Assembly (NCBI GenBank): GCA_903837445.1
Contig: CAILUR010000067.1
Span: 1-19,625 of the forward strand
Length of the DNA stretch: 19,625 nucleotides
Source: an uncultured bacterium
Lineage (GTDB): Bacteria; Oederibacteriota; PGYV01; CAILUR01
Reading direction: 5' to 3'
A model generated the notes under the pieces. It was given only the letters and a program-made list of their open reading frames with translations, was not told the DNA's origin and searched no databases. The stretch's first letter is position 1; each line of letters opens with the position of its first letter. The position numbers and the translations under genes are program-made. Positions 7,146 to 15,069 of this stretch are shown in pieces.

Positions 7146-8062
7146 TATACGCCCCTCTTTAGAGCTTCTTGTAAAAGTATAATGATAAGGTCATAAAAAC
7201 TTATCCCTGCTTCTTTTGCCGCCTGAGGAAACAAGCTGACTGGCGTAAAACCAGGAATCGTGTTGCACTCCAGCGTATATATTTTTTTTCCGCTTACTAT
7301 CATATCTGTGCGCGATAAATCCCTACAGCCGAGAAGCTGATGCGTGCGCACTGCTATTTCTTGTGCTTTTTTATAAAGTGTTTTTTCTATTCTGGCTGGC
7401 ATTATATGATCTGACTTTCCAGCAGTATATTTGGCATCAAAATCATAAAACTTATTCGCTGGAACTATTTCTATAACTGAAAGCGCCTTGTCTATAAGTA
7501 CAGGTACGGAAATTTCAACACCTTTAATATATTCCTGTATAATGACGCGTTTTGAAATTTTTTGTACTTTAGGCAGTGCCGCCAGCGCCTCTTTTACCGT
7601 CTCCACTATAAAGACGCCTACAGCAGACCCTGCATCCACTGGTTTTAAAACTACAGGATACTTCAGTTTTATGTTTTTCACTTCTTTTGCCGTTGTCACT
7701 TCACAATACTTCGGCATAAGAATCCCGTTTTTTTCCAAAAATTGCTGAGTCATAGTTTTATCCATAGCCAGCGCCGATGCCAAAGGGCCGCTTCCCGTAT
7801 AAGGCACGCGTAAAAATTCAAGAATGGATTGCATTATTCCATCTTCCCCGTATTTGCCGTGAAGCGCTATAAAAGCCACATCCAGTTCAGCGTTTATTAT
7901 TTTGTCCAGTGTATGCGTGTCTATATCTATGGCGACTGCATTCGCGCCTTTGGCTTTCAGCGCTTTATATACAGCATTTCCGCTGATAAGCGAAATAGGT
8001 CTTTCAGGTGAGAGCCCACCCATTAACACGCCTATTCTCAGGTCTTTAATATCGTGTGTCAT
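7145..8062 (-). CDS. ddl: D-alanine--D-alanine ligase
   Basis: ATP-grasp enzyme that makes the D-Ala-D-Ala dipeptide used by MurF. It has 305 residues, normal for a short Ddl/DdlB. Motifs: GGLSPERPISLISG at 15-28, HGKYGEDG at 68-75, YTGSGPLASALAMDK at 88-102, FYDFDAKY at 205-212 whose tyrosine is typical of D-Ala-D-Ala rather than D-Ala-D-lactate ligases, and LECNTIPGFT at 264-273. The loop that is usually EGSSVGM reads DAGSAVGV (143-150). The ATG lies three bases after murB. The stop and the next start share one base (TAATG). Function is secure; substrate specificity is inferred. Confidence 0.94.
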   Translation of the reverse strand: MTHDIKDLRIGVLMGGLSPERPISLISGNAVYKALKAKGANAVAIDIDTHTLDKIINAELDVAFIALHGKYGEDGIMQSILEFLRVPYTGSGPLASALAMDKTMTQQFLEKNGILMPKYCEVTTAKEVKNIKLKYPVVLKPVDAGSAVGVFIVETVKEALAALPKVQKISKRVIIQEYIKGVEISVPVLIDKALSVIEIVPANKFYDFDAKYTAGKSDHIMPARIEKTLYKKAQEIAVRTHQLLGCRDLSRTDMIVSGKKIYTLECNTIPGFTPVSLFPQAAKEAGISFYDLIIILLQEALKRGV

Positions 8063-8065
8063 TTA

Positions 8066-8965
8066 TCACTCCACATATATAATTTCTTCGATTAAAGTTA
8101 TCTTATTTTTCTTTTTGATTTCTTTTTTAACTTTTCCTATCAGTGTTTTTATATCCAGATAAGTCGCATTGCCTTCGTTCACAATAAAATTGGCGTGCTT
8201 TTCTGAGACCTTGGCGCCGCCCACTTTCAACCCTTTTAACCCTGCCTTTTCTATCAAAATCCCTGCAGTATATTTCTCTCCATTGCGGAAAATACTGCCT
8301 GCATTAGGAAAGTTCAGCGGCTGTTTTTCTGCACGCTCTTTTAAATTTTGCTGTATCTGCGCAAGCGACTCCACGACATTGACTTCTTTCAAAGAAAGTT
8401 CCGCGCCGAGAATTATATCTGTTTTGCCTATAAAGACACTTTGGCGATATCCAAAGTGACATTTTTTAGCATCTATTTTTCTTACTTCATTTTTTTTATT
8501 CAGCACATACACAAAGTCCACCACATCTCCTATGGCTTTTTTCTTTGCGCCCGCGTTCATATAAAGTGCGCCGCCCAGAGTGCCTGGAATCCCAGCCATA
8601 TACTCAATGCCCCCCAGCCGGTTTCCCACGGCAAATCTCAACAAATTGTAAACCGTTATGCCTGCCCCTGCGTAAAAGCCGCCGCCTTCTTTTACTCTGG
8701 CTTTTTCAAAATCCCCTTTTAAACTTATAAAATATTTCTTCACGCCTTTGTCGTTGACAAGCATATTCGTCCATTTTCCAACTATGGCAAATTGCTTTTT
8801 ATTTTTTCTTAAAAACGCCGCCGCAAACATAAGTTCTGCTACATCATTGACCATAATAAGCCCAGACACCTTCCCGCCCACCTTGAAGCTGGTCAGGTGC
8901 TTGACATCAAAATCACTTAAGCACTTTATGTTTTTTCCGGCAAACCCTGCGGCTATTTTGTTCAT
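8066..8965 (-). CDS. murB: UDP-N-acetylenolpyruvoylglucosamine reductase MurB
   Basis: FAD- and NADPH-dependent cytoplasmic enzyme that makes UDP-MurNAc, the substrate of MurC encoded just upstream. The 299 residues fit a type II MurB, which lacks the extra C-terminal insertions of the E. coli enzyme. Visible: TSFKVGG near 25, GIPGTLGGALYMNAGA at 125-140, FGYR with catalytic R174, PNAGSIFRN with S224 as proton donor, and a C-terminal acidic LIEEI with E294. The FAD-pyrophosphate loop usually reading GGGSNLLV is here GKWTNMLV (63-70). The ATG overlaps murC as ATGA, and ddl follows three bases later. Confidence 0.96.
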   Translation of the reverse strand: MNKIAAGFAGKNIKCLSDFDVKHLTSFKVGGKVSGLIMVNDVAELMFAAAFLRKNKKQFAIVGKWTNMLVNDKGVKKYFISLKGDFEKARVKEGGGFYAGAGITVYNLLRFAVGNRLGGIEYMAGIPGTLGGALYMNAGAKKKAIGDVVDFVYVLNKKNEVRKIDAKKCHFGYRQSVFIGKTDIILGAELSLKEVNVVESLAQIQQNLKERAEKQPLNFPNAGSIFRNGEKYTAGILIEKAGLKGLKVGGAKVSEKHANFIVNEGNATYLDIKTLIGKVKKEIKKKNKITLIEEIIYVE

Positions 8966-10332
8966 TTTATTTTAAGTCCTTTTTTTATTTCATCTCTGAG
9001 CGCTATGATATTTCCTGCGCCTATAAGAAAGACGAAATCGCCTTTTTTTACGGTCTTTTTGAGCTGTTTTACTATGTCTTTCCAGTTTTTTTCATAACTC
9101 ACATTCTTGTAGCCATCTGCCGTCATAGAGTCCTTTATAAGGTCCGAAGTCACGCCTGGGACAGGTGCTTCTCGCGACGGATAGATATTGTCAATTATGA
9201 CATGGTCAGCCATTTCCAACGCTTTGGCAAAATCTTTATACAACTGCTGGGTGCGTGAGAACAAATGCGGCTGAAAGACCGCAATGATATTTTTATCTGT
9301 GACTGTTCTGGCAGTGGCGAGCACTGTCCTGACTTCTGTGGGATGGTGCGCGTAGTCTTCCACTATGGTATAGTTTTTCTGTTTAAAGATAGAGAACCGT
9401 CTTTTTACATTCTTAAATTTTTTCAGCGCCTTTTTTATAATCTCGGGTTTTATTCCCATATCGTGGGCTATGGCTATCGCCATTAAAGAGTTCATAACAC
9501 TATGCTTGCCGGCGACATTGAGTTCAAAATCTCCCAAGTCTGCTTTCCGATAGGTGACCTTAAAAGTCTGCCTAAACCCTTTGGTCTTTATCATCCCTGC
9601 AAAAATATCATTTTTAGGATCCATTCCAAAAAAGACTTTTCTTACAAAAATTTTGCTCTCTATTGCACGCACATTACGGTCATCCCCGTTTAGATATGCC
9701 GCGCCATAAAAAGGCACTTTATTTACAAAGTTTACAAAAGCTTCTTTGAGAGAATCCATATTCTTATAATAATCCATATGGTCATCATCAATGTTCGTCA
9801 CTCCTGCAATGACAGGACTCAAGTGTAAAAACGAACCAAAGGCCTCACAGGCTTCCACTATGACATATCTTCCCTTGCCTGCTTTGGCGTGAGTGCTTTT
9901 CGCTTTTACTACGCCGCCTATGACATAAGTGGGATCCATTTTTGCTTCTTCCAAAATATGTGCAATCATTGAAGTGGTGCTTGTTTTACCGTGCGTGCCC
10001 GCCACTGCTACTCCGTATTTCAAACGCATAACTTCATTTAACATAAGGGCTCTCGGCATAACTGGTATTTTAAGTTCCTTGGCTTTTAAAATTTCTGGAT
10101 TTGTATCTGGCACAGCATTGGAGTAAACCACCGCATCCACCTGTGTCACATTTTCCGCCCTATGCCCGATAAATATCTTTCCCCCAAGCCTTTTTATCCT
10201 GTCAGTATTTTCACTGCGTTTTATATCAGACCCTGTCACTTCATACCCCATATTAATAAATATCTCAGCTATGCCATTCATACCGGCACCGCCTATCCCT
10301 ATGAAATGAATCTTTTTAACTTTTTGTATCAC
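8962..10332 (-). CDS. murC: UDP-MurNAc:L-alanine ligase MurC
   Basis: Cytoplasmic ligase that adds L-alanine, the first stem residue. It starts at GTG, backed by an AAGGAGGA ribosome site, and has 456 residues. Landmarks: HFIGIGGAGMNG at 9-20, the P-loop GTHGKTSTTS at 112-121, GSFLHLSP, TNIDDDHMDYY, EDYAHHPTEV and FQPHLFSRT. The segment that normally reads EADESD before GSFLHLSP is EACEAF (160-165); the first Glu is kept. The stop overlaps murB as ATGA. All three Mur ligase domains are complete. Confidence 0.97.
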   Translation of the reverse strand: MIQKVKKIHFIGIGGAGMNGIAEIFINMGYEVTGSDIKRSENTDRIKRLGGKIFIGHRAENVTQVDAVVYSNAVPDTNPEILKAKELKIPVMPRALMLNEVMRLKYGVAVAGTHGKTSTTSMIAHILEEAKMDPTYVIGGVVKAKSTHAKAGKGRYVIVEACEAFGSFLHLSPVIAGVTNIDDDHMDYYKNMDSLKEAFVNFVNKVPFYGAAYLNGDDRNVRAIESKIFVRKVFFGMDPKNDIFAGMIKTKGFRQTFKVTYRKADLGDFELNVAGKHSVMNSLMAIAIAHDMGIKPEIIKKALKKFKNVKRRFSIFKQKNYTIVEDYAHHPTEVRTVLATARTVTDKNIIAVFQPHLFSRTQQLYKDFAKALEMADHVIIDNIYPSREAPVPGVTSDLIKDSMTADGYKNVSYEKNWKDIVKQLKKTVKKGDFVFLIGAGNIIALRDEIKKGLKIK

Positions 10333-10336
10333 CGTG

Positions 10337-10344
10337 TCCTCCTT
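10337..10344 (-). promoter_or_regulatory. Strong ribosome binding site for the GTG start of murC
   Basis: AAGGAGGA on the minus strand, four bases before a GTG codon at 10332. It decides the murC start, since no ATG lies nearby in frame and the dinucleotide motif begins at residue 9. Confidence 0.8.
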
Positions 10345-10359
10345 TCTTTCATTTTTCTC

Positions 10360-11442
10360 TTACAGCATTACTTTTATTATATTTCCTACACTGTCACCCT
10401 TTTTCATTTTTGCCAGGGCCAGTTTTATTTTGCTATTATTTTTTTTTTCCATTATTTCTTTAACTTCCGCATAAAGAGTCGCGCCAGTCAGTTCAGAGTC
10501 CTGTATCACTTTTGCCGCGCCGTGAGCGAGCAACACTTTTGCATTTGCTTCCTGATGCTTCGCTGTCGCATAAGGATAAGGCACCAGTATCGCTGCGAAT
10601 TTAAGTTCTATTATTTCAGCCAAAGTGCCTGCGCCTGCTCTTAAGACTCCTGCATCCGCCATCGCATAGGCATCTGCCGCATTATGTATGAATTCAAAGG
10701 GCTTTATTTTCAAGGTTTTAAACTTAGTTGCTATCTTTTTTGCTCTTGTGAAAGCTTCACTCCCACACATCCATATCAATTGTAGGCCTTTCATATTTTT
10801 TTCAAAGAGCGGTAAGCTTGCCTCTACTGCCGCATTCACGCTTTTAGCGGCTCTGGAGCCCGGCATTATCAGGAGAGTTTTTGCTCCTGTTTTTAAACCA
10901 AACTTCGCAGCTGCTTTTTTACGGGTGCTTCCCAAAAGACTTGCCCGCACTGGATTGCCAGTCACCACTGCCTTGCCTTTTTGAAACTTGGCCGCCGTCT
11001 CTTTCATTCCCACTGTCACCGCTGTTACAAAAGGCGCCAAAAGTTTATTGGCAATTCCCGGCACAGCGTTGGGTTCGTGAATAACTGTTTTTTTACCCAT
11101 TAACGCCGCGGCTATGAGTGGGGGGAAAGACACAAAGCCCCCAGTCCCAAACACACAGTCCGGAGCAAACTTTTTCACTATTTCAGCGGCTTTTATTACC
11201 GCTGTAATTGTAAAGAACAAATTGCTTATATTTTTCAAAGTCCATTTTCTCACCAAGGGTCTTGCCGGAACGCCTTTAAAAGCATAGCCGGCTTTTTCTA
11301 TTATGCTTTTTTCCATTCCATAATCACTGCCCACAAACAATAGCTGCGCTCTTGTTCCATATTTCTTTTTCAAAGCATCCGCCACTGCTATTGCTGGATA
11401 TATATGTCCACCCGTACCACCGCAAGCAAACATAACTTTCAT
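10360..11442 (-). CDS. murG: UDP-GlcNAc:MurNAc-pentapeptide-lipid GlcNAc transferase MurG
   Basis: Peripheral inner-membrane GT-B glycosyltransferase that converts lipid I to lipid II. I place the start at the ATG giving MKVMFACGGTGGH, one base after the ftsW stop; the frame also extends 13 codons upstream to a TTG inside ftsW, but no MurG carries residues before this point and the ATG fits. The protein is then 360 residues. Motifs: GGTGGH at 8-13, FGTGGFVSFPP, HEPNAVPGIAN, GNPVR and RAGAGTLAE at 268-276 followed by HQEANA. The usual GGSQGA-like donor-site motif reads PGSRAAKSVN (194-203), a clear deviation. murC begins 27 bases further on. Confidence 0.96.
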   Translation of the reverse strand: MKVMFACGGTGGHIYPAIAVADALKKKYGTRAQLLFVGSDYGMEKSIIEKAGYAFKGVPARPLVRKWTLKNISNLFFTITAVIKAAEIVKKFAPDCVFGTGGFVSFPPLIAAALMGKKTVIHEPNAVPGIANKLLAPFVTAVTVGMKETAAKFQKGKAVVTGNPVRASLLGSTRKKAAAKFGLKTGAKTLLIMPGSRAAKSVNAAVEASLPLFEKNMKGLQLIWMCGSEAFTRAKKIATKFKTLKIKPFEFIHNAADAYAMADAGVLRAGAGTLAEIIELKFAAILVPYPYATAKHQEANAKVLLAHGAAKVIQDSELTGATLYAEVKEIMEKKNNSKIKLALAKMKKGDSVGNIIKVML

Positions 11443-11443
11443 A

Positions 11444-12550
11444 TTATTCCGCTTTCCCAACAGCTTTTTTCGAAAGCGCAAGCAAAAGTCCCACGCACAT
11501 AATATTTACTACCAAAGCAGACCCTCCCGCACTTATAAACGGCAGAGTAGTACCTTTCGCCGGCAAAAGTCCTGTCGCCACTCCTATATTTATAAAAACC
11601 TGACTCATTATAAGAAAGGTAATCAACGCCGCCAGATATTTTTGTTTTTTTTCTTTTATATGCATAGCGACAAGTACGCCTTTCCACATAAAAAATATAA
11701 ATATGCCTATCACCGTAAAGGCTCCAACAAAGCCAAGCTCTTCGGCAATAGTGGAAAATATATAATCCGTGTGTGGCATATCTAAAAATAAATTTTTCTG
11801 TTTTCCCTGCGAAAATCCAGTCCCAAAAAGTCCGCCTGAACCCACAGCTATCATTGACTGGATGGTATGATAGCCCGTATTAGCGGCATCTTTCCACGGG
11901 TCAAGCCAAGCCTGCATTCTCCCACTTTTATTTTTACTCATTCTTATATACAGTGTAAGTGCAATTATCGCTACAGTGCCCACTGGGATAAGCCACAAAA
12001 AAGATATGCCTGCAATAAGCAAAGTTATTACATATATGGAGCATATTATAATTGCGCCCCCCAAATCCGGTTGTTTCGCAAGAATCCCACATATGACAAT
12101 GGTAATTATGAATGACTTTATAATTTTATCTTTCATTTTTATTTCAGTATTTCCAAAAAGATCTGCGAGAAAAATCACATATGCCATTTTTACAAACTCA
12201 TACGGTTGAATTACAAAAAGAGTGTGTTTTACCCCTATCCATCTGCTCGCATTATTAACATTAATACCTATTTTTGGTACTAGTGTCAAAAATAGCAAAA
12301 AAATACTTCCGTATATAAGAAAGGGCACTTGCTTTCTTAATTTTTCATCTGACAACCTGAAAAAGTAGATAGCTCCAAATATGCCCGCAATTGCCCACAC
12401 TATCTGCCTTGTCATATAATAAGCCCAATTATGCTTTCCTTCCAAAGCCGTCGCCGCGCTGGAACTTCCGACAAGGGCCACCCCACCGAGGACTAAAATT
12501 AATACCGCTATAAAAATACCATAATCAAATCCCTCTTTATTTGGCTTCAT
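11444..12550 (-). CDS. ftsW: FtsW, septal lipid II glycosyltransferase (SEDS family)
   Basis: Polytopic membrane protein that polymerises lipid II at the septum with its partner class B PBP, encoded upstream. It has 368 residues and about ten hydrophobic segments. SEDS landmarks include KQPDLGGA near 159-166, the MPHTDYIFSTIAEELG loop at 258-273 with the acidic residue D262 matching the catalytic position of the family, and GTTLPFISAGGSA at 333-345. The ATG overlaps murD as ATGA. FtsW rather than RodA is inferred from position between murD and murG in a dcw cluster; sequence alone does not separate the two with certainty. Confidence 0.94.
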   Translation of the reverse strand: MKPNKEGFDYGIFIAVLILVLGGVALVGSSSAATALEGKHNWAYYMTRQIVWAIAGIFGAIYFFRLSDEKLRKQVPFLIYGSIFLLFLTLVPKIGINVNNASRWIGVKHTLFVIQPYEFVKMAYVIFLADLFGNTEIKMKDKIIKSFIITIVICGILAKQPDLGGAIIICSIYVITLLIAGISFLWLIPVGTVAIIALTLYIRMSKNKSGRMQAWLDPWKDAANTGYHTIQSMIAVGSGGLFGTGFSQGKQKNLFLDMPHTDYIFSTIAEELGFVGAFTVIGIFIFFMWKGVLVAMHIKEKKQKYLAALITFLIMSQVFINIGVATGLLPAKGTTLPFISAGGSALVVNIMCVGLLLALSKKAVGKAE

Positions 12551-13914
12551 TTTGCCGCCTGCCTATTAACAAATTTTTTAAACTCATTGCCCCTGTGGGT
12601 ATAGTCGTCAAACATATCAAAACTCGCGCACCCTGGAGACAAGAGCACTGCCTCCACATCCGACAAAGCCGCGGCTATTTCCACCACAGCTTCCATATCT
12701 TTAGCTTCAAGCACGCTGAATTTTTTATTGAAAATATTTTTAAGTTTTTCCCTGTTTTCTCCGAAGACAATTATATGTTTCACCCGCGCTGGCAGATAAT
12801 TAAACAACGGCATAAAATCTGTATTTTTTTCCCTGCCTCCCAAAATCAGCACCATAGGTTCGCTCACCGTGTCCACCGCTTTCATTATCGCGTCTATATT
12901 TGTGCCCTTTGAGTCATCAATATATTTTTTCCCGTTAACTCTTGCTATGACTTCTATCCTGTGTGCCGCAAGTTTAAACTTTTCCAAGGTCTCTTTTACT
13001 TTTCCCATATCCAGCCCTATTATTTCCGCCGATATAATCCCTGTCAAAGCATCAGCAAAATTATGTTTCCCCTGCATAAGCATATCCGTAGTGTCAAATA
13101 TTTTTTTGGCACTGCCCTCTGTCACTTTATAAAAGGTCTGATCTTTGTGAATATAGCCGTTTGCGATTTCGTTATACACAGAGAAAAATATTTTATCGCA
13201 TTTAGCCATAGCGCTCAGAATCCCCACATATTTATCGTCACAGTTCAAAATGGTGTGTTCCTGCTCCCCCTGATTGATAAATATTTTTGCCTTTGCCTCT
13301 GCGTATTCCTGCATAGACGCATAGCGGTCGAGATGGTCTTCCGTTATATTTAATATAGAAGACACCAGCGGCTTAAAATCCTTCACCGTTTCCAGTTGAA
13401 AACTGCTGAGCTCCAGCACAAAATATTCATATGTGTGTGCCTCTAAAAGAAGGTCGCACAGTGGTGTGCCTATATTTCCTCCCAGCGCCACTTTGTCCCC
13501 AAGCTGGGCTTTTAATATTTCATAAGTAAGCATTGCGGCAGTGGTCTTGCCATTGGTCCCAGTAATCGCTATTATTTTCGCGGTTTTGTCCATAAACTGA
13601 TAAGCGAACTCTATCTCCCCATATATTTCCTTATTATTTCTTTTTGCGGTTTCATACCAGCTACCAGCGAGCGGCACTCCCGGACTCTGCACGATAAGGT
13701 CCGCTTCCACCACAGAGAAATCTCTGTGTCCGTTTGCTTCTATAATAATTCCTTTTTTTTCGAGAGCCTCTATTTCTGCTCCCATTTTATTTTTAGGTTT
13801 AATGTCGCTCAAAATAACTTTGCCTGCGCCTTTTGCCAAAGCCAACTTTGCGGCGGAGATTCCGCTTTTCCCGGCACCGACTATGAGCACTGTTTTCCCA
13901 TTTATTTGCAACAT
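12547..13914 (-). CDS. murD: UDP-MurNAc-L-alanine:D-glutamate ligase MurD
   Basis: Cytoplasmic ligase that adds D-glutamate as the second stem residue. The protein has 455 residues. A dinucleotide-fold-like N-terminus (VGAGKSGISAA, 12-22) binds UDP in this family, followed by the P-loop GTNGKTT at 119-125, ELSSFQLE, NITEDHLDRY, DDSKGTN and the C-terminal LSPGCASFDMFDDYTHRG segment. The ATG lies two bases after mraY, with GAGGT just upstream inside the mraY end. The stop overlaps ftsW as ATGA. All expected motifs are intact. Confidence 0.97.
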   Translation of the reverse strand: MLQINGKTVLIVGAGKSGISAAKLALAKGAGKVILSDIKPKNKMGAEIEALEKKGIIIEANGHRDFSVVEADLIVQSPGVPLAGSWYETAKRNNKEIYGEIEFAYQFMDKTAKIIAITGTNGKTTAAMLTYEILKAQLGDKVALGGNIGTPLCDLLLEAHTYEYFVLELSSFQLETVKDFKPLVSSILNITEDHLDRYASMQEYAEAKAKIFINQGEQEHTILNCDDKYVGILSAMAKCDKIFFSVYNEIANGYIHKDQTFYKVTEGSAKKIFDTTDMLMQGKHNFADALTGIISAEIIGLDMGKVKETLEKFKLAAHRIEVIARVNGKKYIDDSKGTNIDAIMKAVDTVSEPMVLILGGREKNTDFMPLFNYLPARVKHIIVFGENREKLKNIFNKKFSVLEAKDMEAVVEIAAALSDVEAVLLSPGCASFDMFDDYTHRGNEFKKFVNRQAAK

Positions 13915-13916
13915 TA

Positions 13917-15002
13917 TTACCTCAGTTTAAGAGTACTCAGAGTAAACATGAGTATTATTATTGCGAGTATCCAAAACCGAACTATTATTTTCGGCTCAGA
14001 GACCCCTTTCAATTCAAAATGATGATGTAAAGGCGCCATCATAAAAACCCGTTTTTTTGTCATTTTATATGAAGTCACTTGTATAATCACAGAAAATAAT
14101 TCTATGATAAACACCAGCCCCACTATAAACAAAAGAATTTCCTGTTTTAAAAGCACCGAGATTGTGCCTATGGTCCCCCCCAACATAAGCGACCCTACAT
14201 CTCCCATAAAGACAGTTGCAGGATATGAATTGAACCATAAGAAGCCGAGCATTACTCCGAAAAAGGCCGAACATATCACAGTAAGTTCGCTGGCCTGCGG
14301 CACATATAAAAGAAATAAATAACTCGTGAGTTTATAATTTCCTATCACATACGCCAGTACTGTAAAAGTTGCGAACACAAACATAGAAAGCCCTGCGGCC
14401 AGCCCATCAAGCCCGTCTGTTAAATTCACCGCATTAGACCACCCCGCAATGACAATCGCCGCCACTATAGCAAAAAGCCATAAAGGCAGGACAAGCGGAT
14501 TTTTTACAAACGGCACGCTTATGCAGGTAAGACAGCGAAATTCTAAATTTGTATAATACACATATGCCAACACTATGCCAAAAGCGCCGACAATCTGAAG
14601 CGTTAGTTTTTGTAAGGCAGAGATGCCCTTTGAACCCACGCGCAGTTTCATAAAATCATCAAAAAAGCCTACCCCTCCATACCACAGAACGCTCGCATAA
14701 ACTATATATACATAAGGGTTGTCAAACCTGCCCCACAACAGCATAGTAATTCCAAAAACAACTATCATTATAAGACCACCCATTGTAGGAGTACCTTCTT
14801 TGACTAAATGTTTTTCTGGCCCATCTCTGCGCACCACCTGTGTCGCTTTAAAATGTTTCAGGCGCTCTATCATCCACTTCCCAATTACGATAGTGAGAAA
14901 AAATGCCGTGATAGCCGCAAAAGCCGCTCTTACGGAAATATAATGGAACACATTTAAAAATGACAAGTGCGTGTGCCACTGATAGATTAAGTGATAGAAC
15001 AT
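13917..15002 (-). CDS. mraY: Phospho-MurNAc-pentapeptide transferase MraY
   Basis: Integral membrane enzyme that moves phospho-MurNAc-pentapeptide from UDP to undecaprenyl phosphate, giving lipid I. It has 361 residues with about ten hydrophobic segments, as expected. Family motifs are all visible: the Asp pair D115-D116 in GFFDDFMKL, NAVNLTDGLDGLAAG at 190-204, FMGDVGSLMLGG with D268, and the triple histidine at 326-328 followed by FELKGVSEP. The start has an AGGTGG ribosome site nine bases upstream and gives an N-terminus (FLNVFHYISVRA) resembling that of known MraY proteins. Two bases separate its stop from murD. Very secure. Confidence 0.98.
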   Translation of the reverse strand: MFYHLIYQWHTHLSFLNVFHYISVRAAFAAITAFFLTIVIGKWMIERLKHFKATQVVRRDGPEKHLVKEGTPTMGGLIMIVVFGITMLLWGRFDNPYVYIVYASVLWYGGVGFFDDFMKLRVGSKGISALQKLTLQIVGAFGIVLAYVYYTNLEFRCLTCISVPFVKNPLVLPLWLFAIVAAIVIAGWSNAVNLTDGLDGLAAGLSMFVFATFTVLAYVIGNYKLTSYLFLLYVPQASELTVICSAFFGVMLGFLWFNSYPATVFMGDVGSLMLGGTIGTISVLLKQEILLFIVGLVFIIELFSVIIQVTSYKMTKKRVFMMAPLHHHFELKGVSEPKIIVRFWILAIIILMFTLSTLKLR

Positions 15003-15011
15003 TTTGTATTA

Positions 15012-15017
15012 CCACCT
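15012..15017 (-). promoter_or_regulatory. mraY ribosome binding site
   Basis: AGGTGG on the minus strand, nine bases before the mraY ATG at 15002. It supports that start, which also gives an N-terminus in line with the family. Confidence 0.65.
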
Positions 15018-15030
15018 CGCTTTAATGCAG

Positions 15031-15053
15031 GGTGCCCAGCGCACTGGGTCACC
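15031..15053 (-). other. Intergenic hairpin between murF and mraY
   Basis: Inverted repeat in the 67-base gap: GGTG-CCCAG (15031-15039) pairs with CTGGG-CACC (15044-15048 and 15050-15053) around a CGCA loop, with a single unpaired T at 15049. That is a nine-pair, GC-rich stem. On the transcribed strand it is followed by CTGCATTAAAG, not a T-run, so it does not look like an intrinsic terminator. It lies 15 bases upstream of the mraY ribosome site. An RNA stability or processing element is possible but only inferred. Confidence 0.5.
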
Positions 15054-15069
15054 GAAAAACTATAGCCGT

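Noticed and set aside
11443..11481. Longer murG starting at a TTG inside ftsW
   Set aside because: It would add 13 residues before the conserved MKVMFACGGTGGH start and overlap ftsW by 38 bases; the ATG one base after ftsW is more natural.
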